Positions 5,694-10,894 of a stretch of DNA of 10,894 nucleotides are shown here, piece by piece. The DNA comes from Pseudomonadota bacterium (GTDB lineage: Bacteria > Pseudomonadota > Gammaproteobacteria > Burkholderiales > Thiobacillaceae). Every line of letters begins with the position of its first letter. Within the stretch, counting starts at the first letter, position 1. The notes below the pieces were generated by a model that did no database searches, was not told the origin of the DNA, and saw only the letters and a list, made by a program, of their open reading frames with translations. The stretch lies in assembly GCA_021847385.1 (NCBI GenBank), contig JAJZTV010000049.1, forward strand, positions 1 through 10,894, in the 5' to 3' direction. The position numbers and the translations under genes are program-made.

Positions 5694-7847
5694 TCATTCA
5701 TCCTCTCCTCGTTCCTGACGCCGCCAGGCGTCCAGGAACTCAGATACCTCAGGCGAGCCCCCAGCGACGGAGACTTCTTCCGCGCGCCGCCGGAACTCAG
5801 CCACGTTCATCAATCGCTCCAGACCCTTTACTTGAGCCCTAGTCGTCCGCCTTGCCACAAGGTCTCCAAGCCCGCCGAGGCCCTGGCTCCAACCATGGGA
5901 GGTGAAGGCAGCAGCAAATTTCTTGAGCCCCGCGTCGCTCGCCAAGTGGGATGCCGTCCACTCTTTCACCGCCGCACCTTCGTCGTTAGCCAAGTCACAC
6001 CAGCGATAAAGCAAGTATGCCAAGTCCTGACACCCGAATAATGCACCGTTTTTCGCGGCTTCCGCGACCCGGTCGCCAAGCAGTTTCCGTAGCGCCCCTG
6101 CATCAGCGGCCGTCGTCAGGCATTTTTCTTCTGGCTCCGGTGCGTTTCCCTCGCGCGGATGGTAGTCGGTCCAGGCGGAATCAGCGAAGCTGGCCAACCA
6201 CCCTAAGGATGCTGACTGGCAGGCTGCGACATACACCGCCGACCTTTCATTGAGCGAAAGGCGGTTTCTGGTCAGGCTGCGCAATAGCCAGTGCAGGCAC
6301 AAGTCATTGCTGGCCATGCTGAAGCCCCCGCCACGGTCTTCTTCGACATTGATTTCATCTGCTACTTCGAAGAGTGCCGTAAGCAGTGGCAGGACATGAG
6401 CTTGGTCAACCTTTTCAGCATGCAGGTTCAGCTCATCAAGTATCACTGCCGCCTTGGTACCGCCTGAGGGCCTGGTAACGGTTACGGCCCTTCGTAATTC
6501 GGCCGCAACGAATTCGGGGTCAGAAGCCTTGGCGATGAGGGCATCCAACTCAGTCGCGGAAAGTACCTCGGTGCCAATCGCAAATCGGAAGTAGGCATCG
6601 AAATGCGATGACGAACAAACACGCCGTTCAGCAGCCCACTGACGAGCGAAGTCTGCTCCGTAATGCATGTTGCTCCAGACAGACTCCAATACCGGAAAGA
6701 TCCTCATCAACGTCCTGCGAAGCCGTTCGCGCTGAACGCCTTCGGATGAGCGAAGCAGCAAATCCTCATATTCCTCGGCCCGGGCTCTCCCATCATCCCG
6801 TTCGTTCCTCGCCAAATTACACAGCCGGTCCTTGCTTTGCCGAATCGCGCGATAAATGTCCGGGTGAAGAAGCCTCAGTACCTCCAAAGCGATAAAGTCC
6901 GCCGGATCGACCTCGCCTGCTACCGCTGGCCAAGTCACAGCCAGCGAGTTTGTGAACCGCGCCACGTCTCGCGGGGTACGCATTTCGGGCGCCACACCTT
7001 CGTAAAAGAGATTCATGAACCGGAGTACGCGGTCCTCTGGCAACTCGCCACAGATTGAGCCAATCTGTGCAAGAAGATGCCTATGAACATCGGTGGCCAT
7101 CGGCTCCGGCAACTCGAATGCCGCCTGAACGATCTTCTCCAGGTAGTGCGGTCCCTCCGAAGGAAAACGTTCGCTCACGATCTTCTCGGCGAGTTGTCGG
7201 TCGTACACGAGCAGGTACATGACATTCGGCAAGCGACCGACAGACTTCACCAGCCGAAAAATCAGCAGGGCCTCGTCTGGGGAAAGCCGATCAATGTCAT
7301 CGATGACGACCAAGAAGCGTCGAGGCTGCTCAGCGAGCGCTTTCGAAAGTTCCACATGCAGCTTTTCTACGCCCTCTTCCTGCTGGATCAGCCCACCGAG
7401 CCATTCCATGGCACCGCCGGCCACGCCCCCGACACCGCCAGCGCCTGCAAGGTCAGCCGCGCCACCCAGGACCGCCCCAGCCTTCAGGAGACGAGCGCCA
7501 AGCTTTGGAAGGGAGTTCTTCAGTTTCTCTCCCAGGGTCGGAGACAATCCTGCATATAGTTCTCGGAAGAAGGCCAACGCAAGCGCCTCCTCACCTCGGA
7601 ACCACCAGCACGTAAAATCGATGACCGCAATCTCCCCGGCTTGTACTGATCCATCGAGATGGTGACGGATGAGGTTCAAGGCGCTGCTCTTGCCAGAGCC
7701 CCAAGGTCCGTTCAATGCGATGACGGACCCTGTCGGGGATTTGATCTTGAGGATGCTTTTCGCCAAGGCCGCGGCAAATGGATCAATCCCGAAGCGGTCT
7801 TCCGATGGCACCGATATGGGCTGGTCATTGTGCGAAAAGTCATTCAC
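5694..7847 (-). CDS. KAP family P-loop NTPase
   Basis: This is a 717-residue STAND-like P-loop NTPase of the KAP family. The N-terminus has the family layout (DRFGIDPFAAALAKSI, residues 17-32) leading to the Walker A motif G47-P-W-G-S-G-K53-S54. Walker B is LVVIDDIDRL (179-188), which includes the D-x-x-D pattern seen in KAP proteins, followed by a sensor-like stretch ending LLVYDRQL (212-219). RDVARFTNSL (293-302) matches the conserved Arg-rich helix closing the domain. Between the Walker motifs, residues about 115-153 form a Gly/Ala-rich hydrophobic stretch where many KAP proteins carry membrane helices. The C-terminal 400 residues have no motif I recognise. Some KAP proteins, such as PifA of plasmid F, cause phage exclusion. 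The gene starts 14 nt after hipA and should share its transcript. No clear Shine-Dalgarno is seen, so translational coupling is possible. Confidence 0.88.
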   Translation of the reverse strand: MNDFSHNDQPISVPSEDRFGIDPFAAALAKSILKIKSPTGSVIALNGPWGSGKSSALNLIRHHLDGSVQAGEIAVIDFTCWWFRGEEALALAFFRELYAGLSPTLGEKLKNSLPKLGARLLKAGAVLGGAADLAGAGGVGGVAGGAMEWLGGLIQQEEGVEKLHVELSKALAEQPRRFLVVIDDIDRLSPDEALLIFRLVKSVGRLPNVMYLLVYDRQLAEKIVSERFPSEGPHYLEKIVQAAFELPEPMATDVHRHLLAQIGSICGELPEDRVLRFMNLFYEGVAPEMRTPRDVARFTNSLAVTWPAVAGEVDPADFIALEVLRLLHPDIYRAIRQSKDRLCNLARNERDDGRARAEEYEDLLLRSSEGVQRERLRRTLMRIFPVLESVWSNMHYGADFARQWAAERRVCSSSHFDAYFRFAIGTEVLSATELDALIAKASDPEFVAAELRRAVTVTRPSGGTKAAVILDELNLHAEKVDQAHVLPLLTALFEVADEINVEEDRGGGFSMASNDLCLHWLLRSLTRNRLSLNERSAVYVAACQSASLGWLASFADSAWTDYHPREGNAPEPEEKCLTTAADAGALRKLLGDRVAEAAKNGALFGCQDLAYLLYRWCDLANDEGAAVKEWTASHLASDAGLKKFAAAFTSHGWSQGLGGLGDLVARRTTRAQVKGLERLMNVAEFRRRAEEVSVAGGSPEVSEFLDAWRRQERGEDE

Positions 7848-7861
7848 GGTCGGTACCCGTT

Positions 7862-9136
7862 TCAGGAAATGTTCTGGTCATCGGGCTGCCTTTCAAAGAA
7901 GAAGCAATCTGGGAGCATGGCGGGCGCGATGTAGTCAATGTCCTTGGCCGACACCCCGCAGGCGAAAAAGGTGTCGCGCCAGTGACGTACCACGTCGACG
8001 AGCCGATCGATCTCCGCATGCGCCTCTTCCGCAGACAACCCGAAACGTCCCGCCTGCGACAGTAGGTTGTAGATACTGGCGGTGCGGCCGTAGTTGCCAA
8101 CGGTCAGCGCCAGATCGCGCCGCTCCAGGCTGACTACGGGCGCGGGTACCAGGTCGTAGGCTGGCGACAGCCGCCATCCCTTCTGCCTACGCAGCATCGC
8201 ATGGTTGCGCGGATGATCGTCGTTGTTGGTTACGGCAGCGTTGAAGACCATCCGCCTGAACAGTTCGGCACAATCGGCCTCGGGCTTGTCGGACCAGCGG
8301 CGCAGGTTGTCCGCCAATAGCGGGTAGGACCAGCGTTCCCGGTCCAGATAGCTGTCGCCGCAATCAAGCACGGTCAGCCCGCTGACGAGGCCGAAGCGCA
8401 GGTAGCCCTTGTCGGTGTATTCGCGGTCAAAACGCTGCAACATCAGCACGTCACAGTCGCCAACCGCTTGCAGCCGCGCCTGCGTGACGTTCAAGCCGCA
8501 GCGGCGCGCAAGATCGAGCGTCGCGAATTCGATACGCTGTAAATTGCAGCGGTCATCTTTGGCGGGAAACTTGCCGAGCCAAAGAGATTGCGCATCCTCG
8601 ATCGTGGCCTTTGGTCGCGCACCACCCATGCTGGTGCCAGGATCGAGCTGTTCGAGCAGATGCGCGGCCACCGGCTTCCCCTCTTCGATTGCTTGCGTGG
8701 CTGCGATCAGTTCGGCCAGCTGGTGTGTGCGGTTGTACTGGCGTTTGGGCGCGGGCGGTTCAGCCTTCAGCCCGAAGCTCAAGTAACCCGCCCCATCTTG
8801 CGGACCGTGCAACAGATAGTCGATCTCCTGCAGGTCGGCAGCGCTGCGTTCGAGTTTGTGCTCGATCACGCGCCGTCCCCAAGCATCGGGGCCGGCGTCT
8901 CGCACTGCCCCGGGGATGCCTTTGAGCTGGGTGAACTCGAAGACCTTCTTGGCCAGAGGCAACTGGAACGGGTCGAGTGCAACCGCCTCTTGCCGCTGAA
9001 GATAGCGGTCGCCATAGCGAAAGCGCCCGATCTGCGTGCCGTCGGGCAGCGTCTGCACCCGGAGCAGCGCCGCCGTCACCGTCTCCAGGGTGCCGGGGAG
9101 CTGAATGTAGATATAGGCTTCGCGCTCAGAAGTCAT
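7862..9136 (-). CDS. hipA: HipA family serine/threonine kinase toxin
   Basis: HipA toxins are kinases that in E. coli phosphorylate glutamyl-tRNA synthetase and stop growth; other family members have other targets. The start at 9136 gives 424 residues, close to the usual 440, and begins with the typical YIYIQLPG strand of the N-terminal subdomain. An earlier start at 9193 would overlap hipB much further and adds no domain. The G-rich loop GTSMGGARPK (167-176), which in HipA carries or neighbours the autophosphorylated Ser, is present. The ATP-binding Lys is Lys189 in WLGKF, the catalytic loop is NNDDHPRN (304-311, Asp306 and Asn311), and the metal-binding Asp is Asp328 in SPAYDLVP. All key residues are intact, so an active kinase is expected. 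Its ATG overlaps the end of hipB by 11 nt, the normal antitoxin-first order with coupled translation. Confidence 0.93.
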   Translation of the reverse strand: MTSEREAYIYIQLPGTLETVTAALLRVQTLPDGTQIGRFRYGDRYLQRQEAVALDPFQLPLAKKVFEFTQLKGIPGAVRDAGPDAWGRRVIEHKLERSAADLQEIDYLLHGPQDGAGYLSFGLKAEPPAPKRQYNRTHQLAELIAATQAIEEGKPVAAHLLEQLDPGTSMGGARPKATIEDAQSLWLGKFPAKDDRCNLQRIEFATLDLARRCGLNVTQARLQAVGDCDVLMLQRFDREYTDKGYLRFGLVSGLTVLDCGDSYLDRERWSYPLLADNLRRWSDKPEADCAELFRRMVFNAAVTNNDDHPRNHAMLRRQKGWRLSPAYDLVPAPVVSLERRDLALTVGNYGRTASIYNLLSQAGRFGLSAEEAHAEIDRLVDVVRHWRDTFFACGVSAKDIDYIAPAMLPDCFFFERQPDDQNIS

Positions 9137-9458
9137 AGTCGTCGCCCGTCTTCCTCGACTTGCCGACGCGTGTGGGGCGGCGAGATGCTTCAAGCGCCTT
9201 GCCGTGCAGATCGGTATCGGGATCGGCGACGGCGTCCAGGGTCTTGTCGAGGCCGAGCGCCCACAGGATGGCGATGCAAACGCCGATCGCGGTGCCTGGC
9301 TTGCCCTGTTCCAGCGCGGTGAGGGTATTGCGGTTGATGCTGGCCTTAGCTGCGAGATCGGCCACCGACCAGCCGCGTCGAATCCGCGCGACGCGAATAC
9401 GCTGGCCCAGCTGGGCGGTCCGCTGGGTTACCTCCATCGGCATCTCGAACTTGCTCAT
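9126..9458 (-). CDS. hipB: HipB-type antitoxin, Xre-family helix-turn-helix repressor
   Basis: This small protein (110 residues from the chosen ATG) is the DNA-binding antitoxin of the HipBA pair: it binds HipA and represses the operon. The helix-turn-helix lies at about residues 17-70 (LGQRIRVARIRRGWSVADLAAK, then INRNTLTALEQGKPG). After it comes a basic stretch (RRPTRVGKSRK, 93-103) and an acidic tail ending DDYDF. Start choice is uncertain: in-frame ATGs at 9470 and 9479 and a TTG at 9482 are possible, and none has a good ribosome site. I chose 9458 because the predicted transcript starts near 9484, which would leave the earlier starts almost without a leader, and because this start puts about 16 residues before the HTH. 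It is the first gene of the hipB-hipA-KAP unit. Confidence 0.88.
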   Translation of the reverse strand: MSKFEMPMEVTQRTAQLGQRIRVARIRRGWSVADLAAKASINRNTLTALEQGKPGTAIGVCIAILWALGLDKTLDAVADPDTDLHGKALEASRRPTRVGKSRKTGDDYDF

Positions 9459-9476
9459 AGGATTAGGCATTATTTG

Positions 9477-9506
9477 CATCAACGCCTGCCATAGTAGGCG
9501 TTGATG
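9477..9506. promoter_or_regulatory. hipBA operator (inverted repeat)
   Basis: CATCAACGCCT (9477-9487) and AGGCGTTGATG (9496-9506) are perfect 11-nt inverted arms separated by 8 nt. E. coli HipB operators also consist of inverted half-sites with an 8-nt spacer (TATCC-N8-GGATA), so the geometry fits although the bases differ. The spacer and right arm contain the predicted -10 box, so HipB bound here would block transcription of its own operon. Confidence 0.7.
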
Positions 9507-9519
9507 ACGGATAGCGCAA
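9491..9519 (-). promoter_or_regulatory. hipB-hipA-KAP promoter
   Basis: On the minus strand TTGCGC (9519-9514) and TACTAT (9496-9491) are separated by exactly 17 nt, matching three and four of six consensus bases. The -10 sits inside the inverted repeat at 9477-9506, as expected for an autoregulated toxin-antitoxin operon. Transcription would begin near 9484. Confidence 0.45.
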
Positions 9520-9698
9520 GCAAAAAGCAGAACAGAATGCTTCCTTTAATGGGCGTTAGCATTATCAATGCCGCATATATTGGGCATATCGTAAACCAAC
9601 TTCGCATACCCGACCACATTTGTCCTGCAGGAAGAACGTGAGCGGGGCTCCAAAATACCGCAGCCAGCGCCCTATTTGATATTCCATTATTTTGGCAC

Positions 9699-9727
9699 TT
9701 GACATACTGATTCCGTTATTTGAGAAT
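9699..9727 (+). promoter_or_regulatory. Promoter of the helicase gene
   Basis: A perfect -35 box TTGACA (9699-9704) is followed after 17 nt by GAGAAT (9722-9727), which matches four of six bases of the -10 consensus. A 5-bp inverted repeat (TTGAG 9720-9724, CTCAA 9732-9736) overlaps the -10 and start site and could be an operator. The leader would be about 23 nt long. Confidence 0.5.
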
Positions 9728-9756
9728 TACGCTCAAGAAGAAACGGAGCGGCTGAA

Positions 9757-10894
9757 ATGGCACGACTGAGCATCCAGAGCGAACGGATCAAGCATTTGGT
9801 GGAGACCCAGGTCTTGCCATTGCTTTTGGCTGCCGGCAATGTTGCTGCATTGACCAAGCTGCTAAACGACACACTCCAGACTGCTGGCATCGAAGGCAGG
9901 CTCCACCCCAACCGACTGCACGCCCTGCTATCGAATGACGTGACCAGGTCGCTAAACGAGGCGACCGTAGACCTGACTGAACAGGCAGCCCGCGTGGCAC
10001 TCGAAGTCGATCGGACAGTTGCTGAACGGGCTGCAGTAGCCCTGAAAACGCTCCAGGATGAAGCCCTCAGGCTGCGCGCGTTCTCGGCCGACTCCTTAGA
10101 CGAAATAGCCGAACGCCTGTCCATTCCCCCAGCGCTGGCGGCTCGACTGCTCGGCGAAACACCTAGCACGACCAGAATGGGGGCGACCGGGGCGTTGCGC
10201 CCCGCAGGTGCGATTACCATTCGACATGAGCCTCCTGACTGGAGCTACCAGGACACTGCCGTCGCAAGGTGTTTAGACGCCTTCAATAGACGACCTGCCG
10301 GCCGGGTCGGACTCGTACTACCAACCGGCGCGGGCAAGACCCGTACGGCCTTGCGAATCGTTCTGGCTATGCTGGGCAAAAATCACGACAGCAAGGCACC
10401 AGCGTACTGGGTGACGCATCGGCGCAATCTCCGCGAGCAAGCGTACCGAGAGCTACAAAAGCTCATCGCGGGGCAAGATGATCGCCTCGAAGGCGAACGG
10501 CTGGCGGAGCTTGCCAACCGGATCAAGTTCGTCATGGTCAGCGACCTGACGCCGCTGCTCGAAGGCGCAGCGACCCGGCCGGCGCTGATCATCGTTGACG
10601 AAGCGCACCATGCTGCCGCGCCTTCGTACCAGCCCGTCTTCGCCAACCCTTGGGCGGCCCCAGTCCTACTGTTGACCGCCACGCCCAATCGAAGCGACCG
10701 CCTGCCGATCGGCATCGACGAGATTGCCTTCACGATCACATACCGTGAGCTTGCGGAACGCCGTGCTGTTCTCACACCGAAGTTTCTGGATTTCCCCGTC
10801 GACAATTTTGACTGGTCGACAGAGGCCATTGACGATTTGGCAGATTACATAGTCGATCGAACCTCAACGGATTTCACGAAGGTGCTGGTGCTCG
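9757..10894 (+). CDS. SF2 DEAD/DEAH-type helicase with N-terminal helical domain (3' end missing)
   Basis: The first 379 residues of a superfamily 2 helicase or translocase are visible; the gene runs off the right edge. The start ATG has a good ribosome site (GGAG, 9745-9748, 8 nt upstream). Helicase motifs come in order: a Q-like site (WSYQDTAVA, about 162-170), motif I/Walker A PTGAGKT (189-195), motif Ia region YWVTHRRNLREQA (217-229), motif II DEAHH (281-285) and motif III LLTATPNRSDR (305-315). This pattern matches the ResIII/UvrB-type helicases of restriction and defence systems. The first 150 residues are predicted mostly helical with a heptad-like stretch at about 65-120 (NEATVDLTEQAARVALEVD...), and I do not recognise that domain. 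The gene is divergent from hipB-hipA-KAP. Whether it is a stand-alone defence helicase or part of a larger system depends on genes beyond the window. Confidence 0.88.
   Translation, partial: MARLSIQSERIKHLVETQVLPLLLAAGNVAALTKLLNDTLQTAGIEGRLHPNRLHALLSNDVTRSLNEATVDLTEQAARVALEVDRTVAERAAVALKTLQDEALRLRAFSADSLDEIAERLSIPPALAARLLGETPSTTRMGATGALRPAGAITIRHEPPDWSYQDTAVARCLDAFNRRPAGRVGLVLPTGAGKTRTALRIVLAMLGKNHDSKAPAYWVTHRRNLREQAYRELQKLIAGQDDRLEGERLAELANRIKFVMVSDLTPLLEGAATRPALIIVDEAHHAAAPSYQPVFANPWAAPVLLLTATPNRSDRLPIGIDEIAFTITYRELAERRAVLTPKFLDFPVDNFDWSTEAIDDLADYIVDRTSTDFTKVLVL

Noticed and set aside
9568..9587. ATGCC / GGCAT inverted repeat with 10-nt spacer in the hipB-helicase gap
   Set aside because: Only 5-bp arms that do not extend in either direction; likely chance.
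9623..9632. Palindrome TCCTGCAGGA in the hipB-helicase gap
   Set aside because: A 10-nt palindrome with no repeat elsewhere in the gap and not placed near either promoter.
1..10894. CRISPR arrays, tRNA or rRNA genes and insertion sequences
   Set aside because: I found no regularly spaced repeats, no cloverleaf-like segment with a T-loop motif, and no transposase or paired terminal repeats; no integrase gene is inside the window either.

Overview
The window looks like the chromosome of a GC-rich betaproteobacterium. The FabI sequence is of the betaproteobacterial kind, and the peptide-type ABC transporter genes and the small secreted protein after the TauE-like gene fit that too. I cannot name genus or species. 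Positions 1 to about 5,380 look like ordinary host chromosome. From about 5,400 to the right end the content is accessory: a KAP P-loop NTPase, a HipBA toxin-antitoxin pair and an SF2 helicase.

Host part. On the minus strand a substrate-binding lipoprotein (3180-1036) is followed by an ABC permease that runs off the left edge (857-1); together they are part of a peptide or other small-molecule importer. Divergent from them is fabI (3266-4054, +), the fatty-acid-synthesis enoyl reductase, ending in a clear intrinsic terminator (4077-4101). A TauE/SafE membrane transporter starts only 6 nt beyond that terminator, and 26 nt after it comes a small exported-protein gene (4875-5343) that is broken as assembled by a one-base frameshift at its signal-peptide junction. 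A strong hairpin with an A-run on one side and a T-run on the other (5356-5382) closes this block.

Junction. Just beyond that hairpin, on the minus strand, a short stretch (5425-5399) encodes a GuaA-like C-terminus (P-E-T-I-E-W-E-stop) with no guaA gene attached. The 3' end of guaA is a known integration target for genomic islands, so this is best read as the far attachment site of an island whose other end, with intact guaA and an integrase, would lie to the right of the window. The hairpin would then be the old shared terminator between the convergent small gene and guaA. This is inference, but it explains why gene content changes here.

Accessory part. hipB, hipA and the KAP NTPase lie in that order on the minus strand. 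hipB and hipA overlap and hipA is 14 nt from the KAP gene, so they look like one operon. Upstream of hipB an 11-bp perfect inverted repeat with an 8-nt spacer (9477-9506) covers a plausible -10 box, which suggests autorepression by HipB. The helicase gene (9757 to the right end, +) is divergent, with its own TTGACA promoter. The most interesting system here is the hipB-hipA-KAP operon beside a divergent helicase, a possible defence or persistence module; its function is not shown by the sequence.
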